DNA of 64,000 nt from Brevibacillus migulae (GTDB lineage: Bacteria; Bacillota; Bacilli; Brevibacillales; Brevibacillaceae): assembly GCF_004521915.1 (NCBI RefSeq), contig NZ_SDKD01000005.1:220323-284322 (forward strand), given 5' to 3'. A program made the translations under genes and the position numbers. A model generated the notes under the pieces. The model was not told where the DNA came from and did no database searches. It was given only the letters and a program-made list of their open reading frames with translations. Below are positions 7,899-15,607 of this stretch, piece by piece. Position 1 is the stretch's first letter, and every line of letters starts with the position of its first letter.

Positions 7899-8680
7899 AT
7901 CCCCGCTCCGGCTCCTTCCCATACATTTCGTTTCTCCCGATAATGGTCAATGATATGGACAAAGCGTTTGGCAGTATCACTTTGCGGATACAGGAAAAAT
8001 TTGTCCACCGATCCGGTTTCCACGATCCTGCCTTTTTCTAGCACAGCCATGTTGTTGCATACATGCTGGAGAACATCCAACTCGTGTGTGATGAGTACAA
8101 TGGTCAGCTTGAGCTGGCGATTGATCTCCTTCAACAGCTCCAGGATCGAGTAGGTCGTCTGTGGATCGAGTGCGGATGTCGCTTCGTCGCTTAGCAGCAG
8201 ATCAGGCTGATTCACCAGCGCCCTGGCAATGCCGACTCGCTGCTTTTGCCCTCCGCTCAACTGGAAGGGATATACATCCTCTTTGTCGCTCAGCTGTACG
8301 AGATCTAACATCGCCCTGACTTGTTCGCGGATGAACGCTTTCCGATATCCGGCCACTTCCAAAGGGAAAGCCACGTTTTGGTACACCGTTTTTGCATCGA
8401 GCAGATTGAACTGCTGAAAGATCATGCCAATTTTCTGGCGTGCCTGCCGAAGCTCTTTCTCCTCCAATTCCGTGATGACTTTTCCTGCGATCCGTATGGT
8501 GCCTGAATCTGGCTCTTCCAACCGATTGAGGCAGCGGATCAGCGTCGATTTCCCTGCACCGGAAAATCCGATAATTCCAAAGATATCTCCTTTTGAGATG
8601 TGCAGATTGATGTCTTGCAACACAGGAATGGAGCCGGCTGCGGTTTTGTATGATTTGTTGAGATGCTGTATGTGGATCAT
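7895..8680 (-). CDS. metN: MetN-like ABC ATPase lacking the C-terminal NIL domain (importer 2)
   Basis: 261-aa ATP-binding subunit. Walker A GFSGAGKS is at residues 38-45; Q-loop QQFNLL, signature LSGGQKQR, Walker B LLLSDEATSALDP and switch His in ITHELD are all present. It stops soon after the nucleotide-binding domain, about 100 residues shorter than the other MetN in this operon. It therefore lacks the NIL (ACT-like) domain through which internal methionine inhibits MetNI. Stop and start overlap by four bases with both neighbours. The symbol is used for family membership only. Confidence 0.88.
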   Translation of the reverse strand: MIHIQHLNKSYKTAAGSIPVLQDINLHISKGDIFGIIGFSGAGKSTLIRCLNRLEEPDSGTIRIAGKVITELEEKELRQARQKIGMIFQQFNLLDAKTVYQNVAFPLEVAGYRKAFIREQVRAMLDLVQLSDKEDVYPFQLSGGQKQRVGIARALVNQPDLLLSDEATSALDPQTTYSILELLKEINRQLKLTIVLITHELDVLQHVCNNMAVLEKGRIVETGSVDKFFLYPQSDTAKRFVHIIDHYREKRNVWEGAGAGI

Positions 8681-9843
8681 CCGCTCGCCCTTCCCTCAAG
8701 TGCGCGTATGGCTAATTCGGCAAAGTAATGGGCGCTGATGAGAAGAGCGCGTTCATCTACAGTAAATCCGGGATGATGCCATTCCTCCCTGCCAGAAGTC
8801 CCTATGAACACGAAGGAGCCGGGTATTTTTTCTTGATAGAAGGCAAAATCTTCTCCTGCAAGAGACGGTTCGGGTACAACGACTTGCAAACCGACCTTTT
8901 TGGCCGTCTCGATAGAAAGCTCTGTCAGCTCCGGATCGTTTTGGACGGAAGGCGGCCCTTTGAACCACCTGAGACTGACTCTGGCATTATAGGCTTCGGC
9001 CACGCCTTCAATGATGGTCTGCAGCCGTTTGGGTATGAATGACCGGACTTCTTCATGAAACGTGCGCACGGTCCCTTCGAGCACCACTTTGTGCGGAATC
9101 ACATTCCAGGTAGTCCCGCCATGGAAGGTCGTCACACTGACGACCGCTTGCTCCAAGGGGCTGATGTTTCTGCTGACAATGGATTGCAAAGCCGTTACCA
9201 TTTGCGAGGCAGCGACAATCGGGTCAATGCCTGTATGGGGAATCGCCGCATGTGTGCCCAATCCCTCGACGATGATTTCGAAGCCGTCCACACTCGCCAT
9301 CAACGCTCCCGGTTTAATCCCAATCGTTCCCACTTCCAAGTCAGGCTTGTTATGCAACCCGAAGATGGCTTGCACACCCTCGAGTGCACCGTGGTCGATC
9401 AGAAGCGATGCCCCCGTTCCTTTTTCTTCTGCTGGCTGAAACAGGAACCGCACCGTTCCTGGCAGCGTGTCTTCCTGCTGCTTCAAGAGAAAAGCAGCTC
9501 CAAGAATGACGGAGGTATGAAAATCATGGCCGCACGCATGCATATTCCCGAAGATTCTGGATGCATACGGCAGACCGGTTTCTTCGTGAATGGGCAATGC
9601 ATCGATATCCGCACGCAAGGCGATGATCGGTCCGCCATGTTTGCCACCGACCTCTGCGACCACGCCGGTTGGTAAGGAAAGATTTACGATGCGTATACCC
9701 GCTTCTTCCAGCCAACCGCGAATCGCTTTTGTTGTTTCAAACTCTTCATTTGCCACCTCCGGGTATTGATGCAAGTGCCTGCGAATGGTAATCAGCCTTG
9801 TCTCCAATTCGATTGCTGCCGCCTCCTGTGTTCGAATCCCCAC
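8677..9843 (-). CDS. M20-family amidohydrolase/deacetylase (SndA/SndB-like)
   Basis: 388-aa metallopeptidase-fold amidohydrolase. Metal ligands are visible in NMHACGHDFHT, FQPAEEKGTGA, FGLHNKP and the C-terminal WHHPGF. The family includes hippurate hydrolase and B. subtilis YtnL and YxeP, which remove the N-acetyl group in S-(2-succino)cysteine breakdown. In this operon it would release cysteine or its oxidised product from the N-acetylated intermediate. GTG start with GGAG 8 nt upstream; the end overlaps the next ATPase gene by four bases. Family assignment is firm; the substrate is inferred from neighbours. Confidence 0.9.
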   Translation of the reverse strand: MGIRTQEAAAIELETRLITIRRHLHQYPEVANEEFETTKAIRGWLEEAGIRIVNLSLPTGVVAEVGGKHGGPIIALRADIDALPIHEETGLPYASRIFGNMHACGHDFHTSVILGAAFLLKQQEDTLPGTVRFLFQPAEEKGTGASLLIDHGALEGVQAIFGLHNKPDLEVGTIGIKPGALMASVDGFEIIVEGLGTHAAIPHTGIDPIVAASQMVTALQSIVSRNISPLEQAVVSVTTFHGGTTWNVIPHKVVLEGTVRTFHEEVRSFIPKRLQTIIEGVAEAYNARVSLRWFKGPPSVQNDPELTELSIETAKKVGLQVVVPEPSLAGEDFAFYQEKIPGSFVFIGTSGREEWHHPGFTVDERALLISAHYFAELAIRALEGRASG

Positions 9844-9865
9844 TGCATTCTCTCCTTTCCTCAGA

Positions 9866-11221
9866 TTATCCCTGGGTCAATTGGGTCCATGGCAGGCTTT
9901 GTCTCGCAAAACGATTTTCTGGCTTGCGAAGCCCCAAATGATCGCGCAGAGTGTCCCCTTCGTAGTCCTTGCGATACAAGCCTCTGTCCTGTAGGATTGG
10001 AATTACTTTGTCGACGAATGCTTCCAGCCCTTGCGGAAGAATCGGGGCGATGAACATAAATCCGTCCGCCGCTCCTTCTGTAAACCATTTCTCCAGCACA
10101 TTCGCGATCTGGACTGGTGTGCCGATCAACTCCCGGTTGGCTCCCCCTTCCAACAATGTGTACAGTTCGCGCAACGTGGGGTTCTTTTTTCTGATCAGCT
10201 CCGTCATCCACTCAAAGTGGCTTTGTATGCCGTTGTCTTTGGGAAAATCAACTTCAGCCGCCGGAGTGTCCAGGGTGTACTTGCGAAAATCAACTTTGCC
10301 CAGATAACCGGATAAAAAGCGCAAGCCTTGCTCGGGAAGCAAAAGATCCTGTAATTGCCGGTGGATGGCATCGGCTTCTTCCTGTGTATCCGCAATGATC
10401 GGGGATATGCCTTGCAGGATATGGAGTTCATCCGGTGTACGGCCATAAGCAGGAAGCCTGCTTTTCAGACTTTGATAAAACGCTTTCGCTCTGGCAAAAT
10501 CTTTCACATGGGAAAAGACGACTTCTGCTGTGCGTGCAGCCAATCGCTGCCCAGGCTCGGAAGCACCTGCTTGCACGATAACAGGTTGACCTTGTTTGGA
10601 GCGGCCTATATTGAGCGGTCCTTGCACCGAGTAATACTTTCCTTTGTAATCCAATCGATGCATCTTGGTCGGATCAAAGAATACACCTGTTTCCTTGTCT
10701 TGAACGAAAGCATCGTCCTCCCACGAATCCCATAGCCCTTGGACCACATCGATGAACTCCTCTGCTCGTTCATATCGGTGATCATGCTCTACATGTGCCT
10801 CGCGACTGAAATTGCGTCCGGTTTCACCCGTAGCATCACCGGTTGTGACCATGTTCCAGCCCGCGCGGCCGCCGCTGATATGATCGACCGAAGCAAACAG
10901 TCTGGCTAAATTGTACGGCTCATGATAGGTGGTCGAAGCGGTGGCGACCAGCCCGATTTTTGAAGTCGCCCCAGCCAATGCAGCAAGCAAAGTAGTCGGC
11001 TCAAAGCGATTCAAAATATTCGGATGCGAATCTTCATTGACGGCCAAGCTGTCCGCTATAAACGCGATGTCAAACTTGCCGCGTTCGGCCGTCTGTGCCA
11101 AGCGTTTATAATACTCGAGATCGATACTTGCGTTTTTCGGGGCGGCTGGCAAACGCCACGATGCCACATGAATACCTGTACCCACCAAATATGCGGATAA
11201 GTGAATCTGCCTCTTAGTCAT
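9866..11221 (-). CDS. NtaA/SnaA/DszA-family FMNH2-dependent monooxygenase (ScmJ/ScmK-like)
   Basis: 451-aa flavin-dependent monooxygenase of the bacterial-luciferase superfamily, NTA subgroup. Recognised by FDIAFIADSL, LVATASTTYHEPY, the [14 protein letters not shown] signature, DKETGVFFDPTKMHRL and VQAGASEPGQ. Relatives (YtnJ, YxeK, DszA, NtaA) cleave C-S or C-N bonds with reduced flavin supplied by a separate reductase. No flavin reductase gene is visible in the window. The gene lies between importer 1 and the M20 deacetylase, consistent with oxidation of an N-acetylated S-substituted cysteine. A 45%-or-so similar-looking paralogue is at 15608-16960 (my visual estimate, not a computed identity). 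Confidence 0.9.
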   Translation of the reverse strand: MTKRQIHLSAYLVGTGIHVASWRLPAAPKNASIDLEYYKRLAQTAERGKFDIAFIADSLAVNEDSHPNILNRFEPTTLLAALAGATSKIGLVATASTTYHEPYNLARLFASVDHISGGRAGWNMVTTGDATGETGRNFSREAHVEHDHRYERAEEFIDVVQGLWDSWEDDAFVQDKETGVFFDPTKMHRLDYKGKYYSVQGPLNIGRSKQGQPVIVQAGASEPGQRLAARTAEVVFSHVKDFARAKAFYQSLKSRLPAYGRTPDELHILQGISPIIADTQEEADAIHRQLQDLLLPEQGLRFLSGYLGKVDFRKYTLDTPAAEVDFPKDNGIQSHFEWMTELIRKKNPTLRELYTLLEGGANRELIGTPVQIANVLEKWFTEGAADGFMFIAPILPQGLEAFVDKVIPILQDRGLYRKDYEGDTLRDHLGLRKPENRFARQSLPWTQLTQG

Positions 11222-11265
11222 GAGCGTCTCTTCCTTTCTTCAGCGTCATTCAACGGATGGCACGA

Positions 11266-12105
11266 TTAGTTTTTGTACGCATCTTTGAAGTTTTTCAGCT
11301 CTTCTACCGAAACTTGGGTAGGAATGTAGTTCCCTTTGTACGTTTCTGTGATAAAGTCCGAGACTTCTTTTGATTGATAGATGGCCACCAGCTTCTTCAG
11401 GTCCTCCCGATTCTCATTTTTCTTGGTTGTCGCAATCACATTAATATAAGGCTTAGCCGTCTGTTTTTCATGAAAGATCGCGTCTTTTAAGAGGAAGCCT
11501 GCTTCCACTGCGATCCCGTTATTGATGATCGAAGCGGCGACATCTTTCATCACACGCGGTGTGTTTGCACCATCAACCGGGACGATCTCGAGATTTTTGG
11601 GATTTTCCTTGATTTTGTCCGCACCGCCAAAACCGTCAAAATTGTCCACAACTTTGATAAGCCCAGCTTCCTGCAAAAGAACCAGCGATCGTCCCCAGTT
11701 TGAGTCATCATTCGGTACCGCGATCTTTGCATGGTTCGGAATGTCTTCGATCTTCTTGTACTTGTCTGAATAAATGCCGAGGGGAGCAATAATAGTTGAG
11801 CCGACTGGCACGATCTCCGAGTTGTTTTTCATATTAAATTGGTCTAAGAATGCGACGTGCTGAAAGGCATTCGCATCGATGTCACCCTCAAGCAAGACTG
11901 TGTTCGGATTTACATTCGCATTAAACTGCACCACTTCAATATGCAGACCTTGTTTTTCCGCTTGCGCCTTAACGAAGTCCCACGTTCGGCTTTCCGATCC
12001 CCGGATGCCGATCTTCAGCGTCGACTCTTCCGCTTGCGTAGCGCAACCTGCCGCCACCAAAGTCATGATTGCGAATAAAAGGAAAATGGCTACTTTTTTC
12101 ATCAT
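11266..12105 (-). CDS. metQ: MetQ/NlpA-family substrate-binding lipoprotein (importer 1)
   Basis: 279-aa lipoprotein with signal peptide and lipobox AAGC (Cys21). The NlpA core shows KIGIRGSESRTWDFV, DANAFQHVAFLDQF and IAVPNDDSNWGRSLVLL. The ATG pair at 12105/12102 follows GGAGAG by five or eight nucleotides, so the long upstream reading frame is not part of the protein. The gene lies 25 nt after its permease. Its ligand-site residues differ from those of the second MetQ (SRTWD versus PHAEI in strand 1), suggesting different ligands. Confidence 0.9.
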   Translation of the reverse strand: MMKKVAIFLLFAIMTLVAAGCATQAEESTLKIGIRGSESRTWDFVKAQAEKQGLHIEVVQFNANVNPNTVLLEGDIDANAFQHVAFLDQFNMKNNSEIVPVGSTIIAPLGIYSDKYKKIEDIPNHAKIAVPNDDSNWGRSLVLLQEAGLIKVVDNFDGFGGADKIKENPKNLEIVPVDGANTPRVMKDVAASIINNGIAVEAGFLLKDAIFHEKQTAKPYINVIATTKKNENREDLKKLVAIYQSKEVSDFITETYKGNYIPTQVSVEELKNFKDAYKN

Positions 12106-12130
12106 TGGATCTCTCCTGTCTTCATTAGCG

Positions 12131-12781
12131 TTATTTTCTGCGAATTCTACGCGCCAGAACGTTACCGAAGGATTGTAGGCTTTGCACCATGATGACGAGG
12201 ATGACAACGGTTGCGACGATCGTAATCGTGCTGAACCTTTGGTACCCATATGTGATCGCCAAGTCTCCAATCCCGCCGCCGCCGACTGCCCCTGCCATCG
12301 CTGTTGCCCCGATCAAGCCGATCGTCGCCGTCGTAATGCTGAGAATGAGCGAGCCCAGGGTTTCCGGGATGAGAAAACGGAAAATGATTTGCACCGGCGT
12401 TGCTCCCATCGCTTCGGCTGCTTCGATGATCCCTGCATTCACTTCAAGCAAAGAGTTTTCCACCAAACGGGCGATGTATGGGCCCGTGTAGATGACCAAA
12501 GGCACAATCGCCGCCGTTGTCCCGATGGAGGTACCGACGATCAGCCGCGTGAAAGGAATGATCGCCACCAGCAAGATGATGAACGGTACGGAACGAAGCA
12601 CATTGATGATGGGGTTCAAGGTCGAAAAAACGGCTTGATTCTCTAAAATATGGCCCTTGCGTGTGACGACCAATAAAATGCCGAGTGAAAGGCCGATCAG
12701 CGTCGCAAACACCAAAGAGACACCCACCATATAGAGCGTTTCGTAGATCGCCTGCACGACTTGAGCGGAACTGACTTCCAT
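12131..12781 (-). CDS. metI: MetI-family ABC transporter permease (importer 1)
   Basis: 216-aa permease with about five transmembrane helices and the coupling loop AAEAMGATPVQIIFRFLIPET. GGAGATTTTG precedes the ATG. It lies two nucleotides after the metN stop and 25 nt before its binding protein. Confidence 0.92.
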   Translation of the reverse strand: MEVSSAQVVQAIYETLYMVGVSLVFATLIGLSLGILLVVTRKGHILENQAVFSTLNPIINVLRSVPFIILLVAIIPFTRLIVGTSIGTTAAIVPLVIYTGPYIARLVENSLLEVNAGIIEAAEAMGATPVQIIFRFLIPETLGSLILSITTATIGLIGATAMAGAVGGGGIGDLAITYGYQRFSTITIVATVVILVIMVQSLQSFGNVLARRIRRK

Positions 12782-12783
12782 CT

Positions 12784-13884
12784 TTACAAAATCTCCTTTA
12801 CAATTGCATTTTGTTGGAGCATGAACTGATACGCCCGGCTAATTTCCGGTTCACTGCCTTGCAGCTCGACGATCAAGTTTCCAAACGGTATTCCTTGCAG
12901 CTCCGTGATGTTTCCGAACAAAACATTGGCATCGCACTTGAACCGTTTTGCCACTTGGGAGATCATCGGTTGACCCGAGCCTTCACCGATAAACTGAATC
13001 TTGAAGATTCTCGATTTGCCCCGGTTTGCTTCCAGTATCCTGAATACACCTGGTGGAATATTGTCCGGAACAACCGACTTCACAAAATTACGGGCCGTTT
13101 CCGTTTGGGGATTGGCAAATACATCGAGCACATTTCCCAATTCAATGACTTCGCCTTGACTCATAACGGCGACTCGGTTGCATACCTCTTTGATGACATT
13201 CATTTCATGCGTTATCATGAGGATCGTAATGTTGTACTCCTTGTTCACTCTCTTTAAAAGCTGCAGGATGGACGCTGTTGTTTCCGGGTCCAAAGCCGAT
13301 GTTGCTTCGTCGCATAAGAGAATCGATGGATTCGTTGCCAGCGCACGGGCGATTCCCACTCGCTGCTTCTGTCCGCCGGATAGCTGATCCGGATAATGTT
13401 TCGCTTTCTCCGTCAATCCAACGAATGATAGCAATTCAAACACACGATCCTGTATTTGCTTTTTCGGTGTCTGACTGAGGAGGAGCGGCATGGACACATT
13501 TTCAAATACAGTCTTCGTCTCCAATAGATGAAACTGCTGAAAGATCATCCCGATATCTTTCTTCGTGTTCCGGAGTTCAGCCACGGATAATTTCGTTACA
13601 TCTTTGCCGCCAACGATCACCTTGCCGGATGTGGGGCGTTCCAGCAGGTTTACGGTACGAAGCAAAGTGCTTTTCCCCGCACCGCTAAAGCCGATGACAC
13701 CGAATATGTCTCCTTTATTCACGGTAAAAGTAACGCCTTTTAAGGCCACCGTTGTTTTTTCCTTGCTTGTAAACAGTTTGTGAACGTCGTGAAATTCGAC
13801 CACGCTGGTGTTTCGTTCATTCTGGATGCCAATAGGCGAATGTGTCGTAATCGATGCTTCGAGAACACTCGGACCGTTCCCCAT
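12784..13884 (-). CDS. metN: MetN ABC ATPase with C-terminal NIL domain (importer 1)
   Basis: 366-aa ATPase. A 25-residue N-terminal extension precedes the nucleotide-binding domain (Walker A GFSGAGKS, signature LSGGQKQR, Walker B LLCDEATSALDP, switch ITHEMN). Residues from about 285 on form the NIL/ACT-like domain (FIGEGSGQPMISQVAK, FGNITELQGIPFGNLIVEL), the substrate-sensing part of MetN transporters. GGAGG lies 7 nt before the ATG. Unlike the second ATPase of this operon it should be subject to trans-inhibition. Confidence 0.93.
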   Translation of the reverse strand: MGNGPSVLEASITTHSPIGIQNERNTSVVEFHDVHKLFTSKEKTTVALKGVTFTVNKGDIFGVIGFSGAGKSTLLRTVNLLERPTSGKVIVGGKDVTKLSVAELRNTKKDIGMIFQQFHLLETKTVFENVSMPLLLSQTPKKQIQDRVFELLSFVGLTEKAKHYPDQLSGGQKQRVGIARALATNPSILLCDEATSALDPETTASILQLLKRVNKEYNITILMITHEMNVIKEVCNRVAVMSQGEVIELGNVLDVFANPQTETARNFVKSVVPDNIPPGVFRILEANRGKSRIFKIQFIGEGSGQPMISQVAKRFKCDANVLFGNITELQGIPFGNLIVELQGSEPEISRAYQFMLQQNAIVKEIL

Positions 13885-13911
13885 CTCTTTACCTCCTGGC
13901 TGTGTATGACT

Positions 13912-14169
13912 TTACTTGTGGGACAAAAGCGATTCGAGGCGATCCAGCTCCGTATGAAGCAATGCCTCGTATTTGCCGTCCCCGCCGATTTCCACGACCG
14001 GGATGAGACGAGTGCCGTATTTGATTTCCAGCACATCACGGAGAACGTCTTTTCCTTCTACATCAATCCATTCGTACGGTTGTTTCTCCGCTTCCAACAG
14101 CGCTTTGACATTCGAGCAATACGAGCAGCCATTTTTTCCCCATAAGATCACTTTTTGGTTTGTTGCCAT
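13912..14169 (-). CDS. Glutaredoxin-like protein (YtnI-like)
   Basis: 85-aa thioredoxin-fold protein with the redox motif CSYC (NGCSYCSNVKALLE) and the cis-proline segment TRLIPVVEI. It is the first gene of the sulfur operon. ATG 14169 is chosen because GGAGG lies 8-9 nt upstream; the longer frame would run through the leader terminator. A small glutaredoxin (YtnI) also sits in the B. subtilis ytm operon, so a role in reducing a disulfide or S-oxide intermediate is plausible but unproven. Confidence 0.85.
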   Translation of the reverse strand: MATNQKVILWGKNGCSYCSNVKALLEAEKQPYEWIDVEGKDVLRDVLEIKYGTRLIPVVEIGGDGKYEALLHTELDRLESLLSHK

Positions 14170-14213
14170 GTACATTTCCTCCCTCTCTCCCATTGCTGGT
14201 GGCCATCGAAAAC

Positions 14214-14243
14214 AAAAAAGACTCCCTGCCTTGGCAGGAAGTC
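14214..14243 (-). terminator. Leader terminator of the sulfur operon (attenuator L1)
   Basis: Minus-strand arms GACTTCCTGCC and GGCAGGGAGTC (one G-U pair) are followed by TTTTTT. It lies between the predicted transcription start (about 14286) and the glutaredoxin ATG (14169), so it must be read through for operon expression. Confidence 0.8.
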
Positions 14244-14261
14244 TCCAGTTTACTGGTCGAC
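14241..14261 (-). ncRNA. RAT-like antiterminator hairpin of leader L1 (candidate new element)
   Basis: Folds as GUC / internal loop GA opposite A / CCAG, tetraloop UAAA, CUGG / GAC. The 3' strand GAC is also the first part of the terminator's 5' arm, so the two structures exclude each other. The same architecture with compensating base changes is found at 14431-14451 and 17045-17065. Confidence 0.55.
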
Positions 14262-14292
14262 GAACCATTTAATTCTTATCGGATTACTTGGG

Positions 14293-14321
14293 ATAATATC
14301 ATCCACAATCTTTTCCGTCAA
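14293..14321 (-). promoter_or_regulatory. Sigma-A promoter of the sulfur operon
   Basis: TTGACG-N17-TATTAT on the minus strand. Predicted start near 14286 gives a leader of about 118 nt with an RNA hairpin and terminator. Confidence 0.75.
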
Positions 14322-14365
14322 CCTATTTTCATGAAAGTATTCGTCCAGTACTAAATCAAATAGCC

Positions 14366-14383
14366 ATTGACAATCATGTCAAT
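14366..14383. promoter_or_regulatory. Palindromic operator between the divergent sulfur genes
   Basis: Perfect inverted repeat ATTGACA-ATCA-TGTCAAT. Its left arm contains the -35 hexamer of the plus-strand monooxygenase promoter. It lies about 45-60 bp upstream of the -35 of the minus-strand operon. Placement suggests a repressor or dual regulator; no candidate regulator gene is adjacent. Confidence 0.55.
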
Positions 14384-14395
14384 TACCGATAAAAT
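14367..14395 (+). promoter_or_regulatory. Sigma-A promoter of the luciferase-like monooxygenase
   Basis: TTGACA-N17-TAAAAT, near consensus. Start predicted near 14402, about 43 nt before the leader terminator. Confidence 0.8.
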
Positions 14396-14430
14396 CCAAG
14401 CAAATAACTAGGAAAAATACATCAAGTACT

Positions 14431-14451
14431 GCCGACTGGTCAAACAGAGGC
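14431..14451 (+). ncRNA. RAT-like antiterminator hairpin of leader L2 (candidate new element)
   Basis: Folds as GCC / GA opposite A / CUGG, UCAA, ACAG / GGC, the last closing pair being G-A. The 3' GGC overlaps the 5' arm of the terminator. Equivalent to the hairpins at 14241-14261 and 17045-17065. Confidence 0.55.
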
Positions 14452-14494
14452 CCCTTTTTGAAGGTTTCCCCTTCGAAGGGGCCTCTATTTTTTT
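14446..14494 (+). terminator. Leader terminator of the luciferase-like monooxygenase (attenuator L2)
   Basis: Perfect 11-bp arms AGAGGCCCCTT and AAGGGGCCTCT followed by A and T7. It lies before the ribosome binding site (AGGAGG) of the gene starting at 14516, so it is an attenuator, not the end of another gene. Confidence 0.85.
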
Positions 14495-14515
14495 CATCAT
14501 TAGGAGGGAAAAAAA

Positions 14516-15532
14516 GTGACGCTGAAGCTTAGCATCCTGGATCAAAGTCCCATTCAAGAAGGGGAAACTGCGGCAATCGCTTTTCAGCATACGATCGCTT
14601 TGGCAAAGAAAGCGGAAGAGCTCGGGTACCACCGTTTTTGGGTATCGGAGCACCACGACCTGGATCATGTGGTCGGCTCCTCTCCGGAAGTGCTCATCAG
14701 TCATTTGCTAGCAAAGACCGAGCGAATCCGAATCGGGTCAGGTGGCGTCATGCTGCAGCATTATAGCCCTTACAAAGTAGCAGAGAATTTCCATGTGCTT
14801 GCTTCCTTGGCTCCTGGGCGCGTCGATCTGGGGATTGGCAGGGCGCCCGGCGGTCTGCCCCTCTCGACAAAGGCTCTGCAGCCGGATGAAGTGACAACTC
14901 GCAAAACGTTGGCGGAAAAACTTGTGGAGTTGGAGCGATTCCTCCATGACGAGTGGAAGCCAGGTCAACCGTTCTATGGTTTGAAAGTCACTCCCACTCC
15001 TCCTCAGCCAGCCGATTTATTCCTGCTGGGAACCAGCATTGCCAGCGCGGAATTAGCTGCAGAGCGTGGGATTCCCTATGTCTTCGCGCTTTTTATTAAC
15101 CATGAGGAGGCCGATTGCCTTTCCGCGATGGAGACATATCGTCAGCAATTTCGTATTGGGAAAAAGGGCACACCGGAGGCCATCCTCGCCCTTTCTGTCA
15201 TCGTCGCGGACACAGAAGAAGAAGCTGAGCAGTTAGCGGCGGAGGCCAAAATCGTGAAAATCCATTTGAACAGCGGAAGAACGTTAACCCTTACCAGCTT
15301 GAAAAAGGCTGAGGAGTTTGGTCAACAATCCGCCGAGCCGTACAAGATTGAAGTAAAGGAAGCTAACGTGATTCGCGGTACAAAAGAAAGCGTACGGAAT
15401 ACACTGATTGACTTGCAGCATCGGTACCAAGTGGGTGAGATGATCGTTACCACACCGATCAAGGATTTTCAAAAACGTCTTTACTCGTATGAGCGATTGC
15501 GAGAAGCATTTTCGGAGTTGACGGTTTCATGA
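14516..15532 (+). CDS. Luciferase-like (LLM class, YtmO/MsnO8-type) flavin monooxygenase
   Basis: 338-aa single-subunit luciferase-family flavoprotein. Recognised by LSILDQSPIQEG at the N-terminus, HRFWVSEHH, IGSGGVMLQHYSPYKVAENF and GRVDLGIGRAPGG. GTG start with AGGAGG 10 nt upstream. The closest known relative by context is YtmO of the B. subtilis sulfur operon, whose reaction is not established. It is divergent from the sulfur operon and has its own attenuator-type leader, so it belongs to the same regulon. A separate flavin reductase would be needed. Confidence 0.88.
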   Translation: MTLKLSILDQSPIQEGETAAIAFQHTIALAKKAEELGYHRFWVSEHHDLDHVVGSSPEVLISHLLAKTERIRIGSGGVMLQHYSPYKVAENFHVLASLAPGRVDLGIGRAPGGLPLSTKALQPDEVTTRKTLAEKLVELERFLHDEWKPGQPFYGLKVTPTPPQPADLFLLGTSIASAELAAERGIPYVFALFINHEEADCLSAMETYRQQFRIGKKGTPEAILALSVIVADTEEEAEQLAAEAKIVKIHLNSGRTLTLTSLKKAEEFGQQSAEPYKIEVKEANVIRGTKESVRNTLIDLQHRYQVGEMIVTTPIKDFQKRLYSYERLREAFSELTVS

Positions 15533-15551
15533 GTGACGATTAAGGCGGAAT

Positions 15552-15600
15552 AGAAAAGACTGACTCTTGTGGATGGAGATGCATCGGGTCAGTCTTTTCT
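15552..15600. terminator. Bidirectional terminator between convergent monooxygenase genes
   Basis: Perfect 13-bp arms AGAAAAGACTGAC and GTCAGTCTTTTCT with a 23-nt loop, flanked by A- and T-rich tracts. It serves genes ending at 15532 (+) and 15608 (-). Confidence 0.85.
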
Positions 15601-15607
15601 TTGTCAT

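Noticed and set aside
9055..9675. 206-codon reading frame antisense to the M20 deacetylase
   Set aside because: No recognisable domain; the opposite strand has intact M20 metal-binding motifs.
14214..14321. T-box or S-box (SAM) riboswitch in the sulfur operon leader
   Set aside because: The leader is only about 118 nt, without the T-box sequence or the conserved SAM-I junction blocks.
14446..14494. Terminator of a gene left of the luciferase-like gene
   Set aside because: No plus-strand gene ends upstream; a near-consensus promoter lies just before it, so it is an attenuator.
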